Shown here: positions 1 through 12,097 of the stretch, in pieces | Position numbering within the stretch: the stretch's first letter is position 1 | Layout of the letters: every line of letters begins with the position of its first letter | From: Micractinium sp. NFX-FRZ | Taxonomy: Eukaryota; Chlorophyta; Trebouxiophyceae; Chlorellales; Chlorellaceae | DNA length: 64,000 nucleotides | Assembly (NCBI GenBank): GCA_029339195.1 | Contig: JAPTJF010000290.1 | Coordinates: 1-64,000, forward strand | Direction: 5' to 3' | Made by a program: the position numbers and the translations under genes | Notes under the pieces: generated by a model | What the model was told of the DNA's origin: nothing | The model's input: the letters and a program-made list of their open reading frames with translations, nothing else | Database searches by the model: none

Positions 1-3000
1 AGCAGCGCCGGCGGCGGGCGCGGCGGGCGGGGCGGGCGCGGCGACGGCGACCGCCGCAAATCCGGCGGGCGCGGGCGGGGGCGGGGCGACGGGGACAAGA
101 AGGGCGGCGGCAGCGTCAGTGACGACCTACAAAAGCTGGTGGGGCTGATTCGAGAGAAGAAGTTTGAGCCGGCCATCGTGTTCAGCTTCAGCCGCAGGTG
201 AATTGAACACTCAATGACACGCAGGGTCAGGTAAGCACCCCGGGGGAACAAGCTTGAAGTGGCACGTCTGCTGCAGGATAATGGTTTGGTATGTGTGCGT
301 ACAGCTGGCAGCCAAGTAAGAGCCAGCTGGGCGCAGACGGGCATGCAGCCTGCCGGGTGCAGCTGGGCAGGCAGGCAGGCAGGAGCAGCTGGGACGGGGA
401 CGGGGCCAGGGCTGCGCTGGGTGCTGCCAGCAAACAGGGGGCGGCGGGGGGGCGGGCGGGCCGCACTCTGCCCACCCCCTGCCCTGCGCCTGCTGGTGAC
501 ATGGTGGCCTCTGGTGACATGGTGAAGAGGGCATGCTCGAGATTGCCCACGTTCCTGCCTTGCGCCGTATTGCCGTGCCACTGTACCGCAGGGAGTGTGA
601 GCAGTACGCTGGCGACATGGTGAAGAAGGCCAAGATCGACTTCAACACCCAGGTGCGTAGCTAGCTGTTGATAGAGTGTGCGTGGATGTGTGTGCGTTTG
701 CTTGCTGTGTTGTTCTGTGTCATGGGCCCACTACAGCGTGGGTGGTGTGAGGGCTGGAAATGAGTGCAGGGGTGGGCGAAGGTGGGGAGCGTGGGGCCGC
801 CGTGCCGAACGCAGCAGGATTGGCACCCCCATGGTTGCCACAACGGACACGCAATCAGGTGGGTTGGCACAGGTAGGCGTTGACCTGCGGAGGCAGGATG
901 CAGGGTCAGAACATTATTCGCCTGCTCGGCAACCCCTCTCCCGCAATGCATCTGTCTCTCCTCAATCACTTTCCTCTCCCTGCCCGTGTTGTGGTTGAGC
1001 AGGAGGAGAAGGACGCAGTGGCAGAGGTGTTCAACTCTGCAATCAAGGTGAGCAGCCCACCTGCCCCGCTCAGGTGTGGGCGGCATGCCCAGGGTGCTGC
1101 TTTCAAGGTCCCCCAACACTGATGGCGCCCGGTGAGGGAAGCCGCCCGCGTGCCGCCTGCCAGGCGGGAGAGCTGGCCCGGGCCACCCGCCTGCTGTGCC
1201 TGCTGTGCGTCCCGCCACTCCTTCGCCGCTGTCATGCTGCGCCTGTTGTGCCGTGCAGTGCCGTGACGTGCAGCTTCTGATCCCCCTCACCTTGATCCCT
1301 GTGTGCTGCATATGGCTCCCTTGCTGCAGCGCTTGACAGAAATGTCCCACATCTTCACCTCTTGCTGCTCCGCTCCCCGCCCCCTGCTGCAGCGCCTGAA
1401 AGAACTTGTCCCTCATCGTCCGCTGCGCTGCGCCCTTCTACCCAACACTGCAGTGCCTGAAGGAGGAGGACCGGGAGCTCCCCTTCATCCAGGCCATGCT
1501 GCCCATGCTGCAGGCGGGGGTGGCGGTGCACCACTCGGGTGGGGAGCCTCAACTTGCCCCTGGTGCTGGCCTGTTGCTGCTGAAGTTGTGCCCCGGCGGG
1601 CTGGAGGCGGGCGGCTGTGGTGCCCGTACAGCAGGCGGGGGTGGCGGTGCACCACTCAGATGGGGGCTGTCAAATTCTTAATGTCTCAGGCTGCCTGTGT
1701 AGCGCTGTGCACGGGCAGGCGGCAAGGTGCCCAGGCTGTAGGATCGAGGTTTGGTGTACACTCAGGGGGGATGGTTTGCACTTGGAACAATTTCTTGCAA
1801 GGTTCTCGAGAGGTTGAGAACTTAAGGTTCGTGCTGTTGTTGCCTCCCCTTTCTCCTGCCTCCCCCCCTCCTTCCCCAGGCCTGCTGCCCATCCTGAAGG
1901 AGCTGGTGGAGATCCTGTTCCAGGAGGGGCTGATCAAGGTAGGGTACTGCTGCGGTACTGCTGCGGTACCGCTGGGCAGTGCAGCGCGCTGTGCGTCTTG
2001 CTGAGGCACCGGTGTGGCCCCGAGCTTGCCCACCTGGGACATCTGCTGGTGATAAAGCAAAACAAATGCCCCGCTTGCACTTGCTGACACTCTACTGGAA
2101 TCCCTGCGCTGGCCTGCAGTGCCTATTCAGCACTGAGACCTTCGCCATGGGGCTCAACATGCCCGCCCGCACCTGCGTGTTCACAGCGCTGAAGAAGTGG
2201 GATGGGGAGGAGAACAGGTGGGTGCGTGCGAGAGTGAAAGTGGGGGCTGCGGTGGGAAGATGAGTGGCTGTGACGCATGAGGGAGGCAGGGAAGGGAAAT
2301 GGAATGGAGGGGAAGCCGCGCCTGTCTTCTTCACAGCCTGCAGGAAGCAGGATGGCGAGGACAACAGGTGTGGGTGGTGGAGTGGTGTGCGGGTGCAGCC
2401 TAGGGGGACGCGTGCAGGCTTGCAGGTGGATTGATGGGGGGAAGCACACGGACATAGCTCTCTTCGTTACCCCGAACTCGCAATACATCTGGCGACCTTG
2501 CTTGTGCCACCCCGCCTGCCGCCTGCAGGTGGATTGGCAGCGGCGAGTACATTCAGATGAGCGGGCGGGCGGGTGAGTCACCACAGCGCGCACAGCATGC
2601 CTGCCTGGCAGTCTGGTTGGTGTTTTGGTGGCATGCGACCCCAGCTGCGTGCCCGCCAGGGCCCCGCCTGCCCAGCCGCTCTGGCCACCACCCTGCCCGG
2701 TGCACTCCGCTCACAAACACACACACACCGAGGTGCATGCACCAGGGGCATCCATCCACCCCTGGGGCATCCTTACATGCGCAGGTCGGCGCGGCAAGGA
2801 CGACAGGGCTATGCGTGTTCCATACCACTCTGTTCACAAGCGTCAATTGCATTCGCTTGCGCAGGGCGGCGCGGCAAGGACGACAAGGCCATGCAGGGTC
2901 CGATACACTCCAGTCACGCGCACACACAGACAGCACGTGTTAATCTCACTTTCTTGCTTTTGCAGGCCGGCGCGGCAAGGACGACAAGGGCATGGTCTTC

Positions 3001-6000
3001 CTCATGGTGGACGATTCGCTGGACGAGGAGACGGCGCGGTGGGTGGGTGCAGGGTCTAGGGTCTATTAGGGTTTGCACACGCTTGATGTGACACAGGGGA
3101 CGAGGAGGCCGCACGGTGGGTGGGTGGGTGGGCCGTTGGGTCTGGCGTTCACACGCACTATGCTGTTTAACAGCTGCGACATGTGAGGTAGCCTACGTAT
3201 GTGCAGGGAGAGAAGATGGGGTTCTGTGGTGGTGCTGGCGGTGGATCCAGGCTGCGCTCCTCCCTTGTCACTCCCCGCCCCGCCCCTGTGCTGCTCGCAA
3301 ACCTCCCACACCTCACCTGTACCGCCCACTTGTATCGCTTGCCTGCAACACATGCACAGCCCCTCCCCTGCTGTACCGCCATTTACCGTACCGCCATTGC
3401 TGTACCGCCATTGCTGTACCGCCATTTGCTGTTCCGCAGGACCATGATGAAGGGTCGGGCCACCCCCCTGCTCTCCTCCTTCAAGCTCTCATACTACACC
3501 CTGCTCAACCTGCTGAGGCGCATCGAGGGCTCGGGTGGGTGCGCTGTGCCGTGCCGCGCTGCGCTGTGTTGTGCCTGTGTTGCGCTGAGCTGCTCCGCAT
3601 GCCGAGGCGCATTGAGGGCACGGGATCAGCAAGCAAATTGGTGCTCAAGATCAGTGGTTCATACACACCGGCCGCTCCTGCTCCCCTCTCTCTGTGTGCA
3701 GGTGCCAACATGGAATACGTGATCAGCAAGTCGTTCAGCCAGGTGGGGCGCTGGGTGGGGTGGAGAGGGCGCAGTGTGGTTGCGAGCTGTCCAGTGCAGA
3801 CGGCCAGGCGGTTGCGAGGGTGCCCAGGGCTTCGTCCTGCCCCACTCTGCGCACCTGCCTGCCTGACGTCCCGTGGTACCGCCATCACGCCCATTCCTTC
3901 TTCTCGCCCTGCCACCAGAAACCGGATTCATTCACCCCTTCCTCCCCTCCTCCCCCCGCCCCTGCCCCCACCCCCACCCCTCACCCCCGCAGTTCCAGCA
4001 CGAGCAGCAGCTGCCCGAGCTGGAGAGCCGGCTGCGGGCAATAGAGAGCGGTGAGCGCTGCAGGTGGCGGGTGGTAGCAGGCGGCAGCAGAGCAGTGAGC
4101 GATGTAGGTGGCGGGTGGGCGGTGGCTGCAGAGCAGTGACCCCCCACCCGTGCGGAACGCGTCCGCCCCGCGCCCCCGCCCTGCGCTCCCGCCTGCGCCT
4201 GCGCGCGTGCTGCTCCGACACGCCGGCATGCGGTGCACGGCAGGGTCCCGGCCATCACATCATGCAGCGGCCTGTGCATGAGCACCGCCAAAGCAACAGC
4301 AGCAGCAACATCAGCAGAAGCAGAAGCAGAGTGCTGCTGTTCAAAGCCCCGCCTCCTACCCTTTCCACCCGCTCCTCTGCACAGGCATCTGCCATCAGCG
4401 CAGCCACGGATGCAGCAGCGGCAGAGCAATGACACTCTCCCCGCCGGCCTCCCCTCCCATACTCCCTGTGCTCCTGTGCAGAGGCATCCGCCATCAGCGC
4501 GGCCACGGATGCAGCAGCTTCCGAGTACTGCAGCGCCCGAGAGAAGCTGGGGGAGCAGCTGGCGGTGGTGGCGGCGGCGATGGTACAGCCGCAGTACAGC
4601 CTGCACTTCCTGCGGCCGGGGCGCATCGTGAGGGTGACGGAAGGTGGGCGGCAGGTGCCTGCACAGTACTGCGGGTCATGCGGTACAGCCTGCACTTCCT
4701 TCCGCCCGGGCGCGCGGCACTGTCCTCTACCTGCCTGGGCAGACGTCCGGGCCCACCTGCCCATATGCCTGCGCGCCAACCCCGCAAGCCTGCCACCCCT
4801 GCGCCCTCCCTCCCGGGCCCTCTGCTTTCCCCTTCCCCCTGCCTGCCCTGCCTGCCGCTCCCGGCCCTGCCCTGCCAGCCCCTCCCGACCTTGCCGCCAC
4901 CAACCCAACCCTGCCGCCCCCAGCCCTGCCCTGCCCTGCCTGCCGCTCCCTGCCGAGCACAACCCCCCCGCTGTCTGCCCTGCATCCCCCGGGATGCGCC
5001 CCCGCAGGCGAGCGGCAGTGGGGGTATGGCGTGGTGGTCAGCGTGTTCCGGAAGCCCGCCCAGGACCGGGTGGGGGTGCCCGAGAGCGCGGCGGCAGCAT
5101 ACATAGTTGACACCCTGCTCTGCTGCCGTGCCCCGGGGGGTGGCGGGAGCAACGGCAAGCAGCAGGGCGGCGGCAACGGCGGGGCGGGAGGGGCGCCGGA
5201 GCCGGCGGCGCTGGATGCGGCAGATGCTGAGATGCAGGCAAGCGGGGCCCGAGGTGGGGGATTGGGGGGCGGCACTGCTTGATGTGGTTGTTGCATGGTT
5301 GTATGTTGCATGTGTGGTTCAGTGCGGGTTTGTGCATCTGCGTGTGTGGGTGGGGCGCCACCGGTGGCATTGGATGGAGCAGCCGCAGAGATGCAGCCGG
5401 CGAGCAGACCATTACCGTGCCCTTCTCCTCCCTCCACTGCTACCGGTGTTTCATTGTTTTTCTGCAGGTCACCCCGGCTGCACCTCTCACCCACCCACCG
5501 TTGTTCCACCCAGCGCCTCTCCCCCCGCCCCTGCTCCCACACACACACACCATGCACGCCTCCATTCCCGCTATCGCCGCATGCACCCACCCACACCTTC
5601 TCTGCACCTCCCTCTCCCCCTGCTGCAGGTTGTCCCCGTCCCCCTGCCCCTCCTCTCCGACATCTCCACCCTGCGTATCTCAATACCCGCCGACCTGCGC
5701 CCCGCCGAGGCCCGCAAAGCAGTGCTGCTGACGCTGCGGGAGCTGTCGAAAAAGTACCCGGGGCGGGCGGTGCCCTGCCTCAACCCGGCCACCGACATGG
5801 GCATTCAGGACGAGAAGGTGGGAGGGTGCTGCGGTGGGGTGCTGTAGGTGTTTTTCGGATCGGTTTCTTTCTTGCCCTCTGGTGTGGCAGGACGGGGCAG
5901 GAGCTGTCCACCAGACACCCGGGCAAGCGTCCATGCACTACGTACACGTATGAAAAGATCACGAGCGAGCTGCCGGAGGCAAGCAGTACCGCATTTCTAA

Positions 6001-9000
6001 CGCCGCTGCCATGCGCCTGACGCATGCAGGTGGCTGCGGCGATGGCGGAGGTGGCGTCGATACGGCAGGGGCTGGCCGCCAACCCCATCTGGCAGGTCGG
6101 TGCTTCTGTGGTCCTGCTGTGGTGCTAGTTCGTTTTGCTGCTGTGTTGTTGCTGTGGTGCTGTTTCGTAGTGGTGCTGTGGTGTTGCAGCAAGCCTGACT
6201 TACTTCATTTGCTAGGAGGGCAGGTGTCGTAAAAGAAGCTGGCGTGCTGGGTGCGGTGGGTGCCTCCTCATCTCCCCCGGCCCAGGCTTGGGGCGCCAGC
6301 CCTTGGACTGCTGGCCCGCCCGCCTGCCCTCCTGGCCCACGCCACGGGCTCCCTGGACGCACCACCCCACCACCTGGCCCGTGCCTGCCTGCCTGCCTGC
6401 CTATCTGTCTACCTGCCTGCCCAGCACCACCCTGCCCTTCGTGGCGTGTGGGTGCCACCCGTCTGCCTGCCTGCCCGCCCGTCTGGCACCACCCCAATCT
6501 TCCTGCTCCCACTGCCCCCGGCCACGCCCTTGGCACCCCTCCGCTCTTTTCGACACCTTTCTGTGATTGCCACATCCCCTCCCCGGGGTGCCGGCCAGCT
6601 GCCTCCCGCTACAACACACACCACACGCCACCCTCTTCCTCCAACTGCCCCTGCCCGCAAGGCGGCAGGCTGAGCAGAGCGCGGCTGGCGACAGCGAGGC
6701 GCCGCACCTGGCCAGTGCTCGAGCTGCATCCCTCCCTGAATGCTGCTTTAACCGCCCGTTCTCCTGCCCTCTGCTGCTGCCCCTTCAAGCAGGCGGAGCA
6801 GAGCGCGGCTGGCGACAGCGAGGCGCCGCCCCTGGCCTGTGCCTGCACTCCAATCCTCCCTGATCGCAGTCCTAACCCATTCCCCTGCCCCCTGTTGCTG
6901 TGTCTGCCCGCAGGCGGAGCAGAGCGCGGCTGGCGACAGCGAGGCGCCGCACCTGCAGGAGCTGCGGCGCAAGTCGGAGCTGCTGCAGGAGGGGGAGCGC
7001 ATACGGAGGCGCATGAAGGCCAGCCAGCTGGTCAGGTGGGCCTTCACCTTGGCAAGTCTTGTGTGTCCTCCCTCTGTGTGGGGTGAGGAGGGGAGGCAAG
7101 GCTGCAGCGCTCGGGCCCCAGGTGTTCCCCTCGCTCCTCACCTCTCTGGTTGCCGCCCCCCTAACCCTCCCCTTCTCCTCCTGCGCACCGTCCTGGGGCC
7201 GCTGCCCCCGTGGCACCGCACCGCACGCCGCTACCGCCCACTCGCCTCCTTTATCCTCCTCCCCCTGCTGCTTCTGCCCTCCCTGTCCATCCTCCTCCTC
7301 CTGCTTCTGCCCTCCCTGTGCATCCACCTCCCCCTGCGCGCCCCCAGGAGCAGCTCTGGCAAGACCTCTGCACCGCACAGCGAGGCGGGCCTTGCCGGCC
7401 CCCCCTCCCTCTTCACCCGTTTCTCCGCCCCTCCCTCCCATCCCCGGCGCTGCTCGCCGTGCACTCACCGCAGCCGCCCCGCCCGCCACGCTCCTGCCTG
7501 CACTTTGCCATTGTCTAACCCCCGTGCCCTGCTTTGCTCTCCTGCCCGCCCCTCCCTCTCAACCCCGTTGCCGCAGCTTCCAGCAGGAGAGCAAGCACCG
7601 CAGCCGCCCCGCCCGCCACCCTTTGCAAATTATGCCAACTCCCACCCCGTTGCCTTGCCTTGCTCTGCCGCCCCGCCCTCCCCTTGCTCTGCCCTGCAGC
7701 TTCAAGCAGGAAAGCAAGCACCGCACCGCTGTCCTGCGGAAGCTGGGCTTCGTGGGGCCGGACGGCACGGTGCTGCTCAAGGGGCGGGCCGCCTGCGAGA
7801 TCGACACCGCAGGTAGGTAGATACATGGGTGGCGATGCTTGTGTATCTATGTTGTTGGTTTGCCGCCCTCCCTGCTGTCCTGCCGATGCTCTGTTGGCGA
7901 AGTGCTGGCGCCCCACGGCATGTGCCCCGAACCGCTCCCCCTGCCTGTCCCCATCCCCATCCCCTCCCCCCGCCACACACACAACCCCGCCCTGCAGACG
8001 AGCTGCTGACGACGGAGATGATGTTTGACGGCACGTTTGGCGGGCTGGACAAGCACCAGCTGGTGGCCCTCGTCTCCTGCCTCGTCCCCGTGGACCGCTC
8101 CAACGTGCGTTCTAGGTTTGAGTTCTAGGTTTGGTTTGTTCTAAGTTCGTCACTCGGATGCCAACATATAGTTGAAATATAGACCAGCCATTCGGGTGCC
8201 AGCAAGGTTCAGGTTTTAAGTCCCAGACTTGAGGTGACCTGGCGGGCAGGTGGCGAGCGGGGCACGGCGCCAGCTGGCAGCGCTCGCCCCGTCCCCATGG
8301 ACCGCTCTAACATGAGTCCCCTCCCCCCTGCTTCCCCTGCAGGACCAGGTGAAGCTGACTGCCCAGCTGGCGGGGCCGCTGAGCCAGCTGCAGGCGGCGG
8401 CCCGGCGCATCGCCGAGGTCAGCCAGGAGTGCAAGCTGGAGGTGGACACAGGTGATGGGAGGGGCTGGGTGGGTGGGTGGCGGGGTGGGCGGGTTGGCAG
8501 GGGGCGGGGTGGGTGGAAGGAAAGAGACGTTTGAATTACTACGATTCCTCGGGCGCCCACGCCCGCTTCAGGCAGCCAGGGGCGGGCAAGCAGAGCGGAG
8601 GGCACTTCGTACAGTGGGTGGCGCGGGTGTGGGAGGGTGGGGCGCGCTGCATGCTGTGGCTGGGGAGGTCAGCAGGGAGTGCATGCTGAGGTGGACTGCA
8701 GGTGAATGCGCTGTTGGGCGAGCGGGGTGGGGGCTGGGAGGTGGGAGGTTGTCAACAGCTGGTGCCTCAAGCCTCTGTCCGACGACTCCTTTGCCCTCCT
8801 ATGTCCGGACCCCCCTGCAGACCCACCCCTTTTGCCTCTTTAGGGTGCCCCACTTGCTTTCCCTCCAGCCGCCAATTGCAACCCCCTGTGCCCCCACCCT
8901 GTGTGCAGACGAGTACACCCAGTCCTTCCGCCCCTTCATGATGGACGTCATCTACGAGTGGAGCAAGGGAGCCTCCTTTGGCGTGGTGTGCGGCATGACC

Positions 9001-10273
9001 GACATCATGGAGGGAAGCATCATCAGGTGGGGGGACATTGGGTCAACAACACCGCCAGCAGTGCGCCAGCACAGCAGTACGGCTGCACAGCGGTGCAGCT
9101 TTACAGCAGCACTGGCAGTGCTGGGTTTGGGTGGCGGGGTTGGGAGGGAGGCGGCAACGGGAGAACAGGGCGGGCTGCGCGGGAGGGGCGGGCCGTGCAA
9201 GCTAGCAGTCGGATGTTTGGCAGGGGGCTGGCGCGAGGCGAGGTCTCGGGGCGGGAAGCAAGCGAAACGAACGCAGCACCAGGAGGGTGTGACCCAGGCA
9301 GGTGCACAGCCGAGTGTGTCTATGGCCTACCTGTGGGTGCCATCTGGCTGCAACGGTTCCCCTGGCCTGGCGCACGCCTCGGGCATCCCCTCCGTGTCTG
9401 CTTCACCCTGAGCTTGTGTTCCAAGCAACCGCGGGTCCCCTGACCATTCGCACCCCACTCTCCTCCGTCCCCTTTATCGCTCATATCATTACCGAGCAGG
9501 GCCACGCGGCGGCTAGACGAGCTGATGCAGCATGCCGACTCCTTCTGACCCGGCACCCCCAAACCCAACATGCCCTTTCCCTTCCTGTGTACCGCTCGGC
9601 CGTACCAACAGCCGTGTTTCCCCTTCCTTTACACGCGCTGACCATCGCACCCCACCTTCCTTCCCTCCGTCCCTTTGTGTTCCACCTGTTACCGAGCAGG
9701 GCCACGCGGCGGCTAGACGAGCTGATGCAGCAGCTGGAGCGGGCGGCGGCGGTGGTGGGGGACAAAGACCTGGCAGGTGGGTGGGCGGGTGGCTGGGTGG
9801 GTGGTTTCTTTCTTCCGTGCATCTTCCCTTTCTCCCGGTCCTCCGCTGGGCCGTTCGCAGCAATGTTGGCGGTTATGGTTTTGTGGCGGCGGGGGCGGGG
9901 GGCAGATCAGGTCTTGCTGGCGGGGTGCAAGGTGTTTGGTCCTTTCTGGTCTGTGCCGTGCTGCCAAGGAGCTGGCGGGCAGCGCCGGCCGGTGGTGTGG
10001 GGAAACGAGGGCCTGGCGGGCGGGTGTTGCCTCCCTTCCCTGTCCTTCCTTGGTGCTGGGCTGGATTATGTCATTCGTGGTTAGTGACGTGGGGCGGCGG
10101 TAGGGGCCACAAAGGCCTCGCCGACGGCAGCGTGTGACTGCCTTTGTTTGGCTCCCACCGACACCCCTCCCCTGCCCCGCTGCCCCCTTCCTTGCCCCGC
10201 CGCAGAGAAGTTTGCCGCCAGCCGGGAGACGATTCGGCGGGACATCATGTTTGCTGCCTCCCTCTACATCTAG
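1..10273 (+). CDS. MTR4: Mtr4-type DExH-box RNA helicase, 5'-truncated by window edge
   Basis: ATP-dependent 3'-5' RNA helicase of the Ski2/Mtr4 family, which feeds nuclear RNAs to the exosome. I assemble 22 exons: 1-197, 592-652, 1003-1047, 1454-1538, 1880-1938, 2120-2217, 2529-2572, 2966-3038, 3440-3534, 3702-3742, 3993-4050, 4482-4643, 5008-5237, 5629-5817, 6030-6095, 6914-7035, 7700-7812, 7998-8104, 8343-8451, 8909-9026, 9700-9776, 10206-10273. All phases join, giving 738 residues with no start codon. Visible are an RGG-rich stretch (about residues 1-40) in the linker before RecA2, [14 protein letters not shown], the HHSG motif near residue 127, [13 protein letters not shown], motif [12 protein letters not shown] near 191-200, a KOW-like segment of the arch (GRIVRVTEG...WGYGVVV), and the C-terminal helical domain ending [13 protein letters not shown], as in Mtr4. 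The N-terminus and RecA1 (Walker A, DEVH) lie left of the window. The 5237/5629 intron has a GC donor. Mtr4 is favoured over Ski2 by the C-terminus. Confidence 0.93.
1324..1666 (+). repeat. Echo copies of exon 4 start and end (helicase introns 3 and 4)
   Basis: Before the true exon-4 acceptor (1448-1472) its start is repeated twice in degraded form, at 1324-1341 and 1387-1405 (CTGCAGCGC(T/C)TGA-AGAA). After the true exon-4 end (1511-1545, encoding AGVAVHHSG) the same 35 nt recur at 1631-1666 with the splice donor changed from GGGT to AGAT. The copies keep the acceptor or donor context, so each looks like a duplicated exon/intron junction. Confidence 0.8.
2339..3120 (+). repeat. Echo copies around helicase exons 6, 7 and 8
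   Basis: 2339-2374 repeats the end of exon 6 with its donor (2188-2222; GATGG-GAGGA-AACAGGTG). 2419-2437 repeats the acceptor and start of exon 7 (TGCAGGTGGATTG). The start of exon 8 occurs three times: 2780-2815, 2860-2896 and the true one at 2962-3000, each with CGGCGCGGCAAGGACGACA after a CAG or similar. The exon-8 end and donor (3023-3050) recur at 3099-3125. The two pseudo-exon-8 starts are the clearest case of serial duplication. Confidence 0.85.
3598..4712 (+). repeat. Echo copies of helicase exons 9, 11 and 12
   Basis: 3598-3628 repeats the exon-9 end (3505-3536; GAGGCGCAT-GAGGGC-CGGG). The exon-11 donor region 4046-4073 recurs at 4092-4119. The exon-12 start (4480-4522, encoding [12 protein letters not shown]) is preceded by a near-identical copy at 4381-4422. 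Part of exon 12 (4592-4621) recurs in the following intron at 4680-4712. Confidence 0.8.
6664..6960 (+). repeat. Triple exon-16 start (two pseudo-exon copies plus the real one)
   Basis: A block of about 45 nt encoding [14 protein letters not shown] occurs at 6664-6717, 6789-6836 and 6912-6960. Only the third continues into the conserved reading frame ([10 protein letters not shown]) and is taken as the true exon. The first two follow C-rich tracts ending in CAG, so they could act as competing 3' splice sites. Spacing is about 125 nt. Confidence 0.85.
7576..9734 (+). repeat. Echo copies of helicase exons 17, 18, 19 and 21
   Basis: 7576-7630 is a diverged copy of the exon-17 start (real 7698-7735; CAGCTTC(C/A)AGCAGGA(G/A)AGC). 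8285-8316 copies the exon-18 end (real 8085-8110; GTCCCC(G/A)TGGACCGCTC). 8665-8705 copies the exon-19 end and donor (real 8420-8456). 9488-9533 copies the exon-21 start (real 9689-9734); the two are identical over about 40 nt before diverging at GCAGCA-. Confidence 0.85.
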
Positions 10274-11119
10274 CCGGGTGCCACCTGCAACGCATGCACT
10301 TTGGTGCACTGACGCGCTGACGTGCCGGCTACAGCGTGGGCTATCGGCTGGCCAGGAGGCGTCGGGCCCGCTCGCCTTGACCCTTGTTGGCACTTCTACA
10401 CCCGCATCCCTTTACTCGCATGACCACTCTGCTTGACACACAGCGCGCTGCCCCGCCCGGGCGGCCCAGTGAGGGTGCAGGGGTGTGGGCAGCGGGCGGG
10501 TGCGGCGCACCAACCCCTTGCGGGCTCCCGCCTTCTCCGCCCTGCTGCTGGTGGTGCCGCCTGTGCTCTTCCAGCACCGGCCCTCTGTTCACGGCATTGC
10601 ACATGACTGTAAACCACCAGGACTAGCCAGGCAAGGGTAGAGTATGAAACTTGAGCGGGGCACCCAGGGGGCGGCCGCCCCGCCCGCCGTCTTCCCATCG
10701 CTCGTCCGGTGCACGCGGCGGCTGCACACCTGTCAGCCACCCGTCCGCAATGGTTGCGAGGCCACACCCTGCTTCTGTTGTCGTGTTACCTTCCTGATAT
10801 CTTCCGCAAGGAGAGACAGGCAGATCGAGTCACCTAATCTCCCAGGGGTTCTGGGGTTGGTCACCGTGGCCCTAAGGCTTCTGCACCTTTACCCTCTCCC
10901 TGACTTCTGATCTTCTGTTAGACCCTGCGAGTGCTATAGGCAGTCCCATACTCAGTTGCGGGTAGGTAGCGAGCGGAGGCCTTGAGCAACGACTGGAGTC
11001 GAGAAGCTTCGGCAGGCACCCTTCTTTAGCGACGCCCTGCAGCCGAACGGCTTCGGAGGCGCAGATCCGGGCCTTTAGCAATGAGGTGAGGAGACTCCAG
11101 GGGTGGCGGCTGTAGGAAG
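10274..11119. other. Intergenic region and helicase 3' UTR
   Basis: No convincing coding exon was seen. The short open frames here lack family resemblance and splice-phase support. It probably contains the 3' UTR of the helicase up to about 10,630. Confidence 0.5.
10608..10612 (+). terminator. TGTAA polyadenylation signal candidate
   Basis: TGTAA, the usual polyadenylation signal of green algae, lies 335 nt after the helicase stop codon. It is the first one seen downstream. The role is inferred from motif and position. Confidence 0.45.
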
Positions 11120-11204
11120 GACTAAAGTACAGCGGCGGCGCCGCCCCGCCGCCCAACAGTACCACCGCCGCTGCCGCGCCGGAGGCCAATCAGAGAGCTC
11201 CTTT

Positions 11205-11445
11205 CCCCAAACTGCACCCCCCTCACGACCTTTTCCGCGACAACTACCTCAAAAGCCATCGTCCCTCGCGCCCAGCTAGAGCGGGCGGCGTGCACAGAAA
11301 GCGCCTGCTCCACAGTGTTCGAATGCCCCCTGCCGCTGACGCCTCCCCGGCGGTAGCGGCGGCTGCGGCGGGCGCCCATGTGTCTTGTTGGTGGCCCCCA
11401 CTCAGCTCCCTTTGCGCACTGCTTCCCACTAGAGGGTGCAGTCTA
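11205..11445 (+). pseudogene. Decayed copy of the cyclin-box-like gene's first exon
   Basis: The stretch reads like the first exon of the two intact paralogs at 12,098 and 17,103. It has CGACAAC...CGCGCCCAGCT, then an ESAC-STVFEC segment matching QSVCTAFDG and ESACTAFEG, then WWPPLSSLCALLP matching WRTPLSSLIALLP. The frame is broken by an in-frame TAG near 11,355 and by frame changes. No later cyclin-box exons follow it. It is a relic of a third family member, or a 5' fragment left by the tandem duplication. Confidence 0.65.
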
Positions 11446-12097
11446 CCTCCCCACCATCTTTTGCTGGCAAGCACTGGGCATGGCTGGGGCGCCGGCGCAA
11501 GCGTGGCACCCCCGCCCGGTCTCGCGGCCATTGCCTTGCGGGCGCGCGCCGCACCTATCCCAGGGTCGCCGCTCCTGTTGCCGCGTCTGCACCAGTGCCC
11601 CTTTGGCACACGACACTTCACACAAGCCCTGATCACCAGATCGGGCCGGGCAATGGCTGGTGGTCCAAGGCACTGCACTGACTGTGAACGGAAGTGCAGC
11701 AGGGGCGGCCACGGCCGCCGTGCCCGCCGGCGCTTTTGGGACGGGCACTGCCGCTGGTGCGGCCGGCAGCACCCCTCCTGTGGGCGGGAAGACGCCAGGT
11801 AGTATGTTTCCACCCAAATCAGGACAAGGACACCGGGTCGGACGCTTCTTGAACAAGAAATCTACCATATCGACTCACGTCAACCTTGGTGGAACACAAA
11901 GGCAGAGTAAGGGTTGCATCACAACGAGTCACCCTCCCATTATCGGACTCCACTTCAGCTGGCTGCGAGCCGGCTGAAGACGCCGACCATATTTGCTATC
12001 CAGTGGCCCTTAACAGGCTACAGTAGAAAGTGCCCGTTTTACAGGGGCAGCTTTTAAGCAGAACAACAAGTAGCCCGTGCAGATTAGGCTCGAGGAG
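11446..12097. other. Region upstream of first cyclin-like gene, with an unassigned ORF
   Basis: The plus frame 11,660-11,977 is open for about 105 residues (Ala/Gly-rich, then a basic FPPKSGQGHRVGRFLNKK segment). I recognise no family in it, and no supported neighbouring exons were found. The remainder should include the promoter of the gene starting at 12,098. Confidence 0.25.
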
